From assembly GCA_900197625.1 (NCBI GenBank), contig FZLS01000015.1:1-46994 (forward strand): a stretch of DNA of 46,994 nucleotides, given 5' to 3'. The position numbers were made by a program, and so were the translations under genes. This document shows, in pieces, positions 17,787-26,365 of the stretch (position 1 is its first letter; each line of letters starts with the position of its first letter). Under the pieces are notes generated by a model. The model was not told the DNA's origin. It saw nothing but the letters and a program-made list of their open reading frames with translations, and did no database searches. Origin of the DNA: Rhodobacteraceae bacterium Water-Bin34 (GTDB lineage Bacteria > Pseudomonadota > Alphaproteobacteria > Rhodobacterales > Rhodobacteraceae).

Positions 17787-18755
17787 CTATCCCCATAATT
17801 CTGGCTGCGCAGGGTGTACCCCGTCAGCATCATAAAATAATTTATGGTTACGATCTTCACTTAGCAAAAGTGGCCCATCAAGATCAACAACCGAAACTTC
17901 TTGTCCAACTAATACAGCAGGCGCCATAGCCAAAGATGAGCCAACCATACATCCAACCATCACATCAAAACCCATTGTTAAAGCTGCTTGCTTTAAATCT
18001 AGAGCTTCAGTCAAGCCACCAGTTTTATCTAATTTGATATTCACCATATCATATTTTCCAACTAAGTTATTTAAGCTGGCTCGATCATGACAACTTTCAT
18101 CAGCACATACAGGTAAAATTCTTTTCAAGTCTAACAGAACATTATCTTCACCAGCTGGAAAAGGCTGTTCAACCATTTCAACACCAAGATCTAATAAAGT
18201 TGGTGCTAAACTTTCATACAAAGCAGGTGTCCATCCTTCATTTGCATCAACTATAATTCGTGATGATAATGCCCCAGCTCGAACTGCTCGTATTCTTTCA
18301 ATGTCATCATTTCCTCCACCAAGTTTCGTTTTTAAAAGTGGGCGAAATGAATTTTTAGCTGCCTGTGCATTCATTTTTTCTGGACTATCTAAAGACAATG
18401 TATAAGCAGTTTTTATTGCTTTGGGTTTAATCAAGCCAGCTAATTTCCAAACTGGCAATCCTGCTTCCTTAGCTTCCAAATCCCAAAGGGCACAATCAAC
18501 AGCATTTCGCGCTGCACCTGCTGGTAAAATATTACGAAGCATTTCTCTATCAAAATCTTTTGGAAGTTCTCCAATTTGTTGACTTACAGATGCCATGGTT
18601 TCGCCGTATCGAGCATACGGAACGCATTCACCCATGCCATGACAATCACCTCTTGTAATGACAACAGTCAAGACATCTGCTTGTGTACGAGAACCTCGTG
18701 AAATTGTAAAAACTTGAGCTAATTTAAAACTATTAAATTCAATAGAAATTTTCAT
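17787..18755 (-). CDS. dgcA: DgcA, enolase-superfamily N-acetyl-D-glutamate racemase / dipeptide epimerase-like
   Basis: Member of the muconate-lactonising/dipeptide epimerase branch of the enolase superfamily, 322 residues. The catalytic lysines are in KTK (K142/K144) and K241 (NIKLDKTGG); the Mg ligands are D170 (VDANEGW), E196 (VEQPF) and D219 (ADES). Taken alone it would be called an L-Ala-D/L-Glu epimerase, but its position directly after dgcN matches the marine D-glutamate route in which DgcN makes N-acetyl-D-glutamate and DgcA racemises it to the L form. The gap to dgcN is 7 nt. Confidence 0.85.
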   Translation of the reverse strand: MKISIEFNSFKLAQVFTISRGSRTQADVLTVVITRGDCHGMGECVPYARYGETMASVSQQIGELPKDFDREMLRNILPAGAARNAVDCALWDLEAKEAGLPVWKLAGLIKPKAIKTAYTLSLDSPEKMNAQAAKNSFRPLLKTKLGGGNDDIERIRAVRAGALSSRIIVDANEGWTPALYESLAPTLLDLGVEMVEQPFPAGEDNVLLDLKRILPVCADESCHDRASLNNLVGKYDMVNIKLDKTGGLTEALDLKQAALTMGFDVMVGCMVGSSLAMAPAVLVGQEVSVVDLDGPLLLSEDRNHKLFYDADGVHPAQPELWG

Positions 18756-18762
18756 TTATAAT

Positions 18763-19764
18763 TCAACAAGCTTCTAATGCATCAACTAAACGAGAAGCGC
18801 CATGACGGAATGGATCAACGGCTGGAATACCCATTCGTTGCTCTGTAGATTTCAAGTATTCATTAGCTTCATCTTCACTTAGATGTTGAGTATTAACTGA
18901 TATACCAACTACTTTAACAGCTGGATTGACAATTTTAGCCATAATTAGTGCAGTGTCGCGTAAGTCATCTAAACTTGGCAACTTAAAGTCTGGCAAACCA
19001 CGCATGTGTTCTCGTGTTGGCTCATGACATAAAATCAAAGCGTCAGGCTGACCACCGTGAATTAAAGCCATTGTAACACCTGAATAAGAAGCATGATATA
19101 AACTACCTTGCCCTTCAATTAAGTCCCAATGATCTGCGTCGTTATTAGGTGTTAAATGTTCCACTGAGCCTGCCATAAAATCTGCAATAACAGCATCCAA
19201 TGGAACACCATTTCCGGTAATTAAAATTCCAGTCTGTCCAGTTGATCTAAATGTAGCTTTCATGTTTCGGCTATGCATTTCCTTTTCAATTGCCAAACCG
19301 GTATACATTTTTCCAACAGAACAATCTGTACCCACAGCCAAACAACGTTTACCTGATCGCTTAGTGCCAGCAGCAATAGGATACGCTTCAGTCGGTATGC
19401 GCACATCAAATAGATTTCGGCCCAATTCTTCAGCCTTATCCACTAAAATCTTCTCATCTTTTAATAAATTATGTAAACCTGAAGCGATATCCAGACCAGC
19501 TTCAAGAGCTTCTATTAATTTAGCTTTCCATTCAGATGAAATTACGCCACCTCGATTTGCCACACCAATTACTAGTGTTTTTGCACCCGCATCAACAGCT
19601 TGCTCAAAAGTCATATCATTCAAACCTAAATCAGCATTACAGCCATCCATTCGGTACTGTCCTACACTTAAATCTGGGCGCCAATCTTTAATGCCTTGGG
19701 CAACTTTAGCAGCCAATCCATCAGCTGCGTCTCCAAGAAACAACAAATAAGGGGATTTAATCAT
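18763..19764 (-). CDS. dgcN: DgcN, D-glutamate N-acetyltransferase (DUF1611 family)
   Basis: A 333-residue DUF1611 protein. The N-terminal half is Rossmann-like (LLFLGDAADGLAAKVAQGI); the C-terminal half has a P-loop-type motif GTDCSVGKMYT (145-155), then GQTGILITGNG and the conserved WDLIEGQGSLYHASYSGV. Members were long of unknown role and are now assigned as N-acetyltransferases acting on D-glutamate in marine bacteria. First gene of the three-gene D-amino acid unit. Function rests on family and on pairing with dgcA. Confidence 0.85.
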   Translation of the reverse strand: MIKSPYLLFLGDAADGLAAKVAQGIKDWRPDLSVGQYRMDGCNADLGLNDMTFEQAVDAGAKTLVIGVANRGGVISSEWKAKLIEALEAGLDIASGLHNLLKDEKILVDKAEELGRNLFDVRIPTEAYPIAAGTKRSGKRCLAVGTDCSVGKMYTGLAIEKEMHSRNMKATFRSTGQTGILITGNGVPLDAVIADFMAGSVEHLTPNNDADHWDLIEGQGSLYHASYSGVTMALIHGGQPDALILCHEPTREHMRGLPDFKLPSLDDLRDTALIMAKIVNPAVKVVGISVNTQHLSEDEANEYLKSTEQRMGIPAVDPFRHGASRLVDALEAC

Positions 19765-19851
19765 AATTCATCTCACTTCTAATATTCAAATTACTATTGC
19801 CATTAATTCAATCTTATTAAATTGCTAAAATTAACATTTAAAGCAGTTTAT

Positions 19852-19866
19852 TCGAAGATACTTCGA
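19852..19866. promoter_or_regulatory. inverted repeat, candidate operator upstream of dgcN or end of the cob operon
   Basis: TCGAAG-ATA-CTTCGA is a perfect 6-bp inverted repeat, extended by TTAT and TAA on the flanks. It lies 88 nt upstream of dgcN and 85 nt downstream of cobM. The short loop could also form a terminator hairpin, but no good T run follows on the minus strand, so a protein-binding site is at least as likely. Confidence 0.4.
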
Positions 19867-19950
19867 TAATTTTAATAATATTAGTAAAATCTTCAAACCT
19901 TAGATAAAATAAGAATATTTTTCTTGTAAATTAAATTATTAATAGTCTTC

Positions 19951-20742
19951 TTAAGTATTATGATCTTCAATCAAATTCACTCCTACAACTGGCCGAAGCA
20001 CATGGGGAATATTTGGATCATATAGGGCACTATCAACAAAATCATGACTTGCCGCCAATGCAGGGCCAACCATTATTAAAGCCGTTCGAGTAATTTTTTC
20101 TTTACGAATTTTTTTACGTATATCACTAAGTGTTCCTCTTATAATTAATTGATCTGGCCAACCAACTCGATAACCAACTACAACGGGACAATCTTCCCCA
20201 TAATGAGGGATTAATTGTCTTTCTATTTCACGCATATTTCTTACGGCTAAATGTATAGCTAAAGTTGCTCCTGTTTTTCCAAAATTATTTAATGTTTCGT
20301 TTTCAGGCATTGAGGTTGATTGCATCGACATTCGAGTCAAAACAATTGATTGTGCAATTTCTGGTATAGTTAATTCTTGCCCCATTTCAGCAGCCATAGC
20401 AGCATATGCTGGCACACCTGGTATTATTTTATATGGAATATTGTCAGCTTTAAGACGTCGAATTTGTTCTGCGATTGCGCCATATAAAGAGGGATCTCCA
20501 GAATGCACACGAGCAACGTCTTGACCCAGTAGATGAGCTTTTTTGATATCTGCATGTGTATCATCTAAAGTCATCACTGCTGTATCTTTTACAATTGCAT
20601 CCACAGGAGCACATGCAACAACAGCCTCAGGAACAAGTGAGCCCGCAAATAAACATACTGGGCATTTTTCAATTAATGCCTTTGCTTTTAAAGTTATTAA
20701 ATCAGGATCACCAGGACCCGCTCCTATAAAATAAACAGTCAT
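19951..20742 (-). CDS. cobM: precorrin-4 C11-methyltransferase
   Basis: SAM-dependent methylase of corrin-ring synthesis (CobM/CbiF type), 263 residues. The glycine-rich N-terminus TVYFIGAGPGDPDLITLKA, ARVHSGDPSLYGAIAEQI and GVPAYAAMAAEMG are diagnostic of this family. The start overlaps the end of cobJ by 4 nt (ATGA type), and it is the last gene of the operon. Confidence 0.95.
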   Translation of the reverse strand: MTVYFIGAGPGDPDLITLKAKALIEKCPVCLFAGSLVPEAVVACAPVDAIVKDTAVMTLDDTHADIKKAHLLGQDVARVHSGDPSLYGAIAEQIRRLKADNIPYKIIPGVPAYAAMAAEMGQELTIPEIAQSIVLTRMSMQSTSMPENETLNNFGKTGATLAIHLAVRNMREIERQLIPHYGEDCPVVVGYRVGWPDQLIIRGTLSDIRKKIRKEKITRTALIMVGPALAASHDFVDSALYDPNIPHVLRPVVGVNLIEDHNT

Positions 20743-22535
20743 GATAAATCACCATCAATTTTGCGTGCATAACCACGTGGTGTAAACATCCTCGCTCCCT
20801 CACCTAAATTTGCCAAGCGTGAATTACTTGAACCTATTAAAACAACAGTCAACATGTCTACTTCATCGACTTCTAATTCATCCAAGCGTCGATACCTAAC
20901 TTCTTCTTCTGGACGACCCAAAGAAGACGCCAACATTACAGGTGTGTCATTAGGGCGATATTTTAATAAAATTTCGCGTGCCTCCGCTAATAATGTTCTT
21001 CGAGTTTTAGATACCGGGTTATAAAAAGCTATCACGAAATCACCTTCGGCAGCCGCGTGTAAGCGCCTAATAATATCTTCTCTTGGTGTTAACAAATCTG
21101 ACAAACTTATAGTACAAAAATCATGCCCTAAAGGAGCGCCTGCTCTTGCTGCCGCTCCCTGTAATGCTGATACACCTGGAGTACATTGAACCTCAATTCT
21201 TTTTGCTGCATCAGATACTCCCATTTCATTTTCATTGCGATCTAACAATTCAAAAACCAATGCACCCATTGCATAAATTCCAGCGTCACCTGAACAAATA
21301 AGTGCTACATTTTTTCCTTTCCCAGCCTCTTCTAGGGCATATCTACAACGCGCTTCTTCACCACCCAAAGGAAAGTCCGACCGTTTTTTTCCAATAGCCA
21401 ACGGCCCTAAAATATCAATATACAGCCCATATCCAACTAACTCTTCAGCTTCAGAAATTAATGCTGAAGCCTCAGGAGTTCGCCAAGAATGTTGCCCAGG
21501 ACCAATTCCAACAATAGATAGCTTTCCTCTAGATCGGCCATTCATTTCAGTAATTATATTCTCTGATTTGGCGATGGCGCATGTTGCATTCATAGTTTTT
21601 TTCTTTTCTACTACAAGACTACCACCACTAAGTGCTATTGCCGCTGCTTCTGAAACACCATGGCAACCTACTTCTGTGAAAACAACTTCAGATGGATTGG
21701 CTAATTTAGGAGTTAAAGACTCTAATTCATTTGCTTCAAACAATCTAAATGGAACACCCAATCGTAACGCAGTTTCTATTATTGCTGGCTCATCGCCTTT
21801 AAGATCTAAAGAACCCACGCTAGAAATTGATCCAGCCGCAATGTTAGCTTCTTCCATACATTTTGAAACTAAATTCCACATTTCATCTACTGAACATCCT
21901 CGTGCACACCCTAAGCCCAGAGCATATTTTTGAGGATGGTAAACTAAGGTCATTTCATCACCTACCATTGGTGTCTCAGATACAGCCAAAGTAATTTCAG
22001 CAGCTGAAGAACTATGGATGTCAAAAATATTTTCACCCAAAATACGAACACTGGAACCATTTAGAAGAGATGCCATCACAGGTTTTGCATCTTTAAAATT
22101 CTGCAGTCTATACCCAAGTGGTGGTTCATCCAAAGCCACACCCATAGCTATATCACCTGCAGTTGTAATTGATGCATGAGCTTCTAGGCCGATAGCAATT
22201 TGCCTCGCTAGCCTATTTGCTCCACGATGCCCACCCAATAATGGTATCACTGTTGATCCATCATCAGGGACTGCAACCACTGGGGGCTCATTGAGCTTAT
22301 CAACCAACAATGGAGCAACACCTCTAACCAATATTCCAGCCGCGCACACACCAACTATTGGTGTTCCTGAACTAAATAAAACCCGAATATGATCTAAGGC
22401 ATTTTCAAATGTAGCGTCCACATCAACAACACGCCCTTCTCTGCCATGTATTTGAGAACCTAATATATCTGCAATCTTTCGCGCAATTTTATAACCTGAT
22501 TGAGAGAGGCATAAAACAACAGGGTTTAAAGCCAT
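20739..22535 (-). CDS. cobJ: CbiG-CobJ fusion: cobalt-precorrin-5A hydrolase-like plus precorrin-3B C17-methyltransferase
   Basis: Bifunctional corrin-ring protein, 598 residues. Residues about 57-135 match the CbiG N-terminal domain (VGVCAAGILVRGVAPLL, PLLGGHRGANRLA); about 203-325 match the CbiG C-terminal/CobE domain (ALGLGCARGC, TEVGCHGVSEAAA); about 338-590 are the CobJ methylase (SIVGIGPGQHSWRTPEA, LICSGDAGIYAMG, TPGVSALQGAAARAGAPLGHDF). CobJ contracts the ring by C17 methylation; CbiG opens the resulting lactone in the cobalt-early pathway. The fusion presumably couples the two steps. Overlaps cobI by 10 nt. Confidence 0.93.
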   Translation of the reverse strand: MALNPVVLCLSQSGYKIARKIADILGSQIHGREGRVVDVDATFENALDHIRVLFSSGTPIVGVCAAGILVRGVAPLLVDKLNEPPVVAVPDDGSTVIPLLGGHRGANRLARQIAIGLEAHASITTAGDIAMGVALDEPPLGYRLQNFKDAKPVMASLLNGSSVRILGENIFDIHSSSAAEITLAVSETPMVGDEMTLVYHPQKYALGLGCARGCSVDEMWNLVSKCMEEANIAAGSISSVGSLDLKGDEPAIIETALRLGVPFRLFEANELESLTPKLANPSEVVFTEVGCHGVSEAAAIALSGGSLVVEKKKTMNATCAIAKSENIITEMNGRSRGKLSIVGIGPGQHSWRTPEASALISEAEELVGYGLYIDILGPLAIGKKRSDFPLGGEEARCRYALEEAGKGKNVALICSGDAGIYAMGALVFELLDRNENEMGVSDAAKRIEVQCTPGVSALQGAAARAGAPLGHDFCTISLSDLLTPREDIIRRLHAAAEGDFVIAFYNPVSKTRRTLLAEAREILLKYRPNDTPVMLASSLGRPEEEVRYRRLDELEVDEVDMLTVVLIGSSNSRLANLGEGARMFTPRGYARKIDGDLS

Positions 22536-23227
22536 GGGTCATTTCCTTTAGTCACTAATATCATTGAAAAGTATGGTGCTTTTTTGGGGGCATCAGATAA
22601 AGGCAAGACTAATTGATTTGGAAGAGTAGCCCTTTCTATATAGTGCGCATATTTCGTAAGATTCAATTTCTCTAAAACCCTACAGATTTTTGGCAAATGC
22701 CTACCAACTTTCATAATTGCAATAGCTTCAGATCCAGCTATGCGTTGTTCCAATAAAGCCTCATCAATAGGTCCAGGAATAATAGTTAAAACTTCATTTC
22801 GCGCAGAAAGTGGCGATGCGATTGAAGCAGCACATGCAGTTACAGATGTAACCCCAGGCACTATTTCACATTTAAATTTTTCACTTAATCTCGAGAATAG
22901 ATACATAAAGGATCCATAAAAAAATGGATCACCCTCACATAAAACTACTACATCTTTTCCTTCATCTAGTTTCTCTGCTATCGCTAAAGCACCCAAATCA
23001 TAAGCCGTTTGTGCAGGCTTTCGCTCAACTGACATAGGTATATTTACAATGATTTCTTCCACATCACCTTTGATAGCATCTGAAGCGATTGATCTAGCAA
23101 AACTTTCACTACCTTCTAAAGCTGGGTAAGCTATTACTTTTGCATTAGATATCAAACGATAAGCTTTAAGTGTCATTAGTTCTGGGTCTCCAGGGCCTAG
23201 GCCAACCCCATACAATACACCACTCAT
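22526..23227 (-). CDS. cobI: precorrin-2 C20-methyltransferase
   Basis: SAM-dependent tetrapyrrole methylase acting on precorrin-2 (or its cobalt form), 233 residues. Diagnostic stretches are GVLYGVGLGPGDPELMTLKA, VVLCEGDPFFYGSFMYLFSRL and VPGVTSVTACAASI. The start overlaps the end of cobL by 4 nt. Whether it acts on the metal-free or the cobalt-loaded intermediate cannot be told from the sequence; the presence of CbiX in the operon keeps both open. Confidence 0.93.
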   Translation of the reverse strand: MSGVLYGVGLGPGDPELMTLKAYRLISNAKVIAYPALEGSESFARSIASDAIKGDVEEIIVNIPMSVERKPAQTAYDLGALAIAEKLDEGKDVVVLCEGDPFFYGSFMYLFSRLSEKFKCEIVPGVTSVTACAASIASPLSARNEVLTIIPGPIDEALLEQRIAGSEAIAIMKVGRHLPKICRVLEKLNLTKYAHYIERATLPNQLVLPLSDAPKKAPYFSMILVTKGNDPWL

Positions 23228-24420
23228 CGTTTAACTAAACTCCACTGAGTTACAGGCATAGAGGGTTTCCAGCCTGTAACTTTACCAATTTCATCTGCTC
23301 GACTCACTTGAATACGAACAAGGTCACCTTTATATTTTGAATATAATTTTAAAAGGATTTGCTCGGTTTCCAAAGTTACTGCATTAACAACCAAACGCCC
23401 TAAAGGTCGTAAAGCCACCCAACAAGCTTCAAAAGTTGCTATACTCAAACCCCCTCCAATGAAAATTGCGTCTGGAGATTCTAGATTATTAAGTGCATTT
23501 GGTGCATATCCATCAATTAATTCAAGTTTGGGAACACCTAATGCGAGAGCATTGTTAGCTGCATATGTCCTTCGATCTGCTCGAGGCTCAATACCAATTG
23601 CTCTTGAATATCTTGCTGCTCTCATCCATTCAACTGCGACTGACCCACAGCCACAACCTACATCCCACAATAAAGCACCTCGCATTGGCATTAATTTAGC
23701 CACAGATGTCGCTCTTATTTCTTGCTTTGTCATTGTCCCATCGCCTTGAAACAACTCATCTGACAATCCTGGAACTCTTGGCAACATAGCTGCATCTGGT
23801 GCAGCTATGCACTCAACAGCAAGCGTATTGAATGCTGGGACTTCTTCTTGCCAGGTCTCTGCTTTACCATCAAATCTAGCTTCATCTTTACCACCCATAG
23901 AGGCAAATACAGTTAATTTTGACTCTCCAAATCCACGCTGCGTTAAAAATCCAGCAATTTGTTTTGGTGTTTCAGCTCCAGTAGTTAAAATTAATAACCT
24001 TTGATTAGGCTGAATAAATGCAATCATTTGTTCTACTGGTCGCCCATGAACGGTAAGAGTTTCTAAATCTGCCATTGACCATCCCATCCGAGCTGAGGCT
24101 AATTGAAAAGCTCCAACTTGTGGATGATAGGAAATTTCTGAAGGATCTATTTCACGCCCTATTCTTGCTCCCACGGAATACCAAAGTGGGTCACCTGTAG
24201 CTAATACTACTACTCTTTTTCCAGCTTTTGATTTTAATATTTCAATTAATGCATCAAAAGGGCTAGGCCAAGAAATTCTTTCTGCATCAATATTGACTAA
24301 ATTTTGATGCCTTGATCCACCAACTATAATTTCAGCAGCCTCTACAACTGCCCGAGTAACTGGAGTTAGACCTTCAATTCCTTCTTCTCCAATACCTACG
24401 ATATGTAACCATGCAGTCAT
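23224..24420 (-). CDS. cobL: CobL (CbiE-CbiT fusion), precorrin-6Y methyltransferase/decarboxylase
   Basis: Bifunctional enzyme methylating C5 and C15 and removing the C12 acetate carboxyl, 398 residues. Residues about 3-205 form the CbiE methylase domain (WLHIVGIGEEGIEGLTP, VVLATGDPLWYSVG), and about 225-395 the CbiT domain with a class I SAM-binding motif (LLWDVGCGCGSVAVEWM). Overlaps cobH and cobI by 4 nt each, showing strong translational coupling. Confidence 0.95.
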   Translation of the reverse strand: MTAWLHIVGIGEEGIEGLTPVTRAVVEAAEIIVGGSRHQNLVNIDAERISWPSPFDALIEILKSKAGKRVVVLATGDPLWYSVGARIGREIDPSEISYHPQVGAFQLASARMGWSMADLETLTVHGRPVEQMIAFIQPNQRLLILTTGAETPKQIAGFLTQRGFGESKLTVFASMGGKDEARFDGKAETWQEEVPAFNTLAVECIAAPDAAMLPRVPGLSDELFQGDGTMTKQEIRATSVAKLMPMRGALLWDVGCGCGSVAVEWMRAARYSRAIGIEPRADRRTYAANNALALGVPKLELIDGYAPNALNNLESPDAIFIGGGLSIATFEACWVALRPLGRLVVNAVTLETEQILLKLYSKYKGDLVRIQVSRADEIGKVTGWKPSMPVTQWSLVKR

Positions 24421-25067
24421 GACGATATCTCCGGCAATCCAGCCGATAATGCATTTACTGCCGCAGACGCAATTGCAGAACCACCTCTACGTCCACGAAG
24501 CGCAATAAATTCACAGTTGCGTGGAGAAGCGGCAAGTGCAGCCTTACTTTCAGCTGCACCCACAAAGCCAACAGGGAAGCCAAGAATACATGCTGGTTTT
24601 GGGAATCCTTGATCAAGCAACTCGAGAAGATGAAAAAGTGCAGTTGGCGCATTACCTATTGCTACTATAGACCCTTTTATATGTGGCTCCCATAATTCTA
24701 CTGCAGCAGCAGATCTTGTATTTCCAATACTATTTGCTAATTCTGGTACATTTGCCTCGTTGAGAGTAACAATTACTTTGTTATTTGCAGGCAGATAGCG
24801 TCGTATAATTCCAGCACCTACCATTTCACAATCACATAATATTGGAGCACCTTTTGCCAGAGCAAGAGAGCCCGCATTAGCTGCGTTAGCTGAATATGCA
24901 ATTCTATCAGCAACTTCAGTCATGCCACAAGCATGTATCAACCTAATAACTACAGACTGCATTTCAGGAGAAAACCTCTCAAGATTTGCTTCTTTTTTTA
25001 CTGTAGCAAAGCTTGCTGCATATATTAATTTTGGATTACGCTCATATGGTATCAATTGTCTAATCAC
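24417..25067 (-). CDS. cobH: precorrin-8X methylmutase
   Basis: Moves the C11 methyl to C12 to give hydrogenobyrinate or its cobalt form, 216 residues. The catalytic histidine lies in RLIHACGMTEVADRIAYS, and the family run LALAKGAPILCDCEMVGAGI plus FPVGFVGAAESKAAL is intact. Its start overlaps the cbiX stop by 4 nt. Confidence 0.95.
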   Translation of the reverse strand: MIRQLIPYERNPKLIYAASFATVKKEANLERFSPEMQSVVIRLIHACGMTEVADRIAYSANAANAGSLALAKGAPILCDCEMVGAGIIRRYLPANNKVIVTLNEANVPELANSIGNTRSAAAVELWEPHIKGSIVAIGNAPTALFHLLELLDQGFPKPACILGFPVGFVGAAESKAALAASPRNCEFIALRGRRGGSAIASAAVNALSAGLPEISS

Positions 25068-26143
25068 TTCTTTCGTGCAGACTCAGGGCCCAATGGATGT
25101 TTTGCTTGAGGATATTCAGGATGAGAGTGGTCATGATGGTGGTGCCCATGATCATCATGGTGGTGATGGTGATGATGGTGATTCATATCAAGTCTGCATT
25201 CTCCTGTGCAAAAAGTATCACACAATTTACAATCCTCTACATTTGATCCAGGCGCAGATGCGCCTTGACCCTCGACATGATGATGATGACTCTCTTGTAC
25301 AGATCCAACTTCAGACTCAAACCCTAAGACTTGCGTTCTATATTTGCAGAGTGCACAATTTGGTGGTGGCACTTCACCAACCTGTTCAGTTATTCGTTCG
25401 GCAAATGTTTCTAGCACTTTTGGGTGATCACCTAAGTATCCTGCTTTTACAAATTGAATATTTAGATATTTCTCAGCACATTTATCTGTGAAGCCATATA
25501 TGCGGTCTATTAATATGCCACTAAATAAAAAATATGGGAAAACTATTACTCTTTTATATCCTAGCTTTGATACATGATCTAAGCATGGCTCGACTAATGG
25601 AAATGTAACACCAGAATAGCCAACTTCACACCAGCCAAAACCCATACCTTCCCATAACATTCGTGCCACTTTTGACACATTAGAATTTGCATCAGGATCT
25701 GAAGCACCCCTTCCAATAACAACTAAAGCAGTATCATGTAATGCCATTTCTCCATATTCAAGATTTGCAACATCAACAGCATCTTGAATACGGCCAGCGG
25801 CGGCAGCAACCATTTTTGGATCAACACCTAATTCTCTACCATAATTGACATCAATATTATGTTTAGCCGCATAAGTATTAAGAACTGTTGGGATATCATT
25901 CTTAGAGTGCATGGCTGCAAATAACATTCCAGGTACAGCAAGTATTTTGTCACAATCATTTTTACGTAATCTGTCTAAACCATCTCTAATAAGTGGATTA
26001 GCAAATTCTAAATATCCATACTCCATATCCCACTCAGGAGGTAAATACGGGGGCAATTTCTCAGCCAATGTTGCAAATTCATCTACAGCTGATTGACTAC
26101 GTGAGCCATGGCCACAAATCATAACACCAATTTTATTTACCAT
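25064..26143 (-). CDS. cbiX: sirohydrochlorin cobaltochelatase CbiX with His/Cys-rich tail
   Basis: Long-form CbiX, 359 residues, two tandem chelatase-like halves; the N-terminal MICGHGSRSQSAVDEF supplies H12, and the loop PGMLFAAMHSKND another active-site His. From about 263 the chain leaves the chelatase fold: C263/C266 (CALC), H286-H289, C305/C308/C312/C316 (CKLCDTFCTGEC), then eight consecutive His at 322-329 and further His to 341. Such tails in CbiX proteins are linked with cobalt storage and an Fe-S cluster; here the six cysteines could hold one or two metal centres. The codons for the His runs (CAC/CAT) create a GTG/ATG-like repeat on the other strand. Cobalt insertion at sirohydrochlorin implies an early-cobalt route. 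Confidence 0.93.
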   Translation of the reverse strand: MVNKIGVMICGHGSRSQSAVDEFATLAEKLPPYLPPEWDMEYGYLEFANPLIRDGLDRLRKNDCDKILAVPGMLFAAMHSKNDIPTVLNTYAAKHNIDVNYGRELGVDPKMVAAAAGRIQDAVDVANLEYGEMALHDTALVVIGRGASDPDANSNVSKVARMLWEGMGFGWCEVGYSGVTFPLVEPCLDHVSKLGYKRVIVFPYFLFSGILIDRIYGFTDKCAEKYLNIQFVKAGYLGDHPKVLETFAERITEQVGEVPPPNCALCKYRTQVLGFESEVGSVQESHHHHVEGQGASAPGSNVEDCKLCDTFCTGECRLDMNHHHHHHHHDDHGHHHHDHSHPEYPQAKHPLGPESARKK

Positions 26144-26146
26144 AAT

Positions 26147-26365
26147 TTATGTTTCCTGTATTTCTTCTTCAATTTCTTCATAAGCTTCGTCATCATTAGA
26201 TGAATCCTCAGAATTTTCACGAAGTCCCCAAGCAGCAGCAGCAGCAGCAGCAGCAGCGGCGGCCATTCCAATCCAATGACTATGTCCTGCTAATTCAGGC
26301 AGATGACCCCAATGAGCAAATGCTGGTAGTGGAAACAAATATAATAAAATTGCTAAAAAACGCAT
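26147..26365 (-). CDS. small His-rich membrane protein with polyalanine helix (DUF6732-like), 72 aa
   Basis: A 72-residue protein with a signal-like N-terminus (MRFLAILLYLFPLPAFA), a histidine cluster (AHWGHLPELAGHSHW, four His), a hydrophobic helix built largely from 11 consecutive Ala (35-45) and a highly acidic tail. Similar short proteins accompany cobalamin genes in roseobacters (DUF6732; recalled, not checked). The His-rich face would be periplasmic if the first segment is cleaved or crosses the membrane, which suggests metal binding or cobalt supply; this is inference. It starts inside the end of the upstream ORF and stops 3 nt before cbiX. Confidence 0.75.
   Translation of the reverse strand: MRFLAILLYLFPLPAFAHWGHLPELAGHSHWIGMAAAAAAAAAAAWGLRENSEDSSNDDEAYEEIEEEIQET
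26231..26263 (-). repeat. trinucleotide repeat (GCT)9 preceded by (GCC)2, coding for 11 alanines
   Basis: On the plus strand nine perfect AGC units are followed by two GGC units. It is the only long perfect microsatellite I see in the window. Length changes by strand slippage would stay in frame and alter the predicted membrane helix by one Ala per unit. Confidence 0.95.

Noticed and set aside
25130-25190. triplet-rich stretch that resembles a tandem repeat or CRISPR-like array
   Set aside because: It is the His-codon run of CbiX; units are irregular and lack spacers.
24922-25491. 189-codon plus-strand frame with Asp/Gly/His-like repeats
   Set aside because: Antisense to cobH and cbiX; its repetitive look comes from the complement of the His-codon runs of CbiX.
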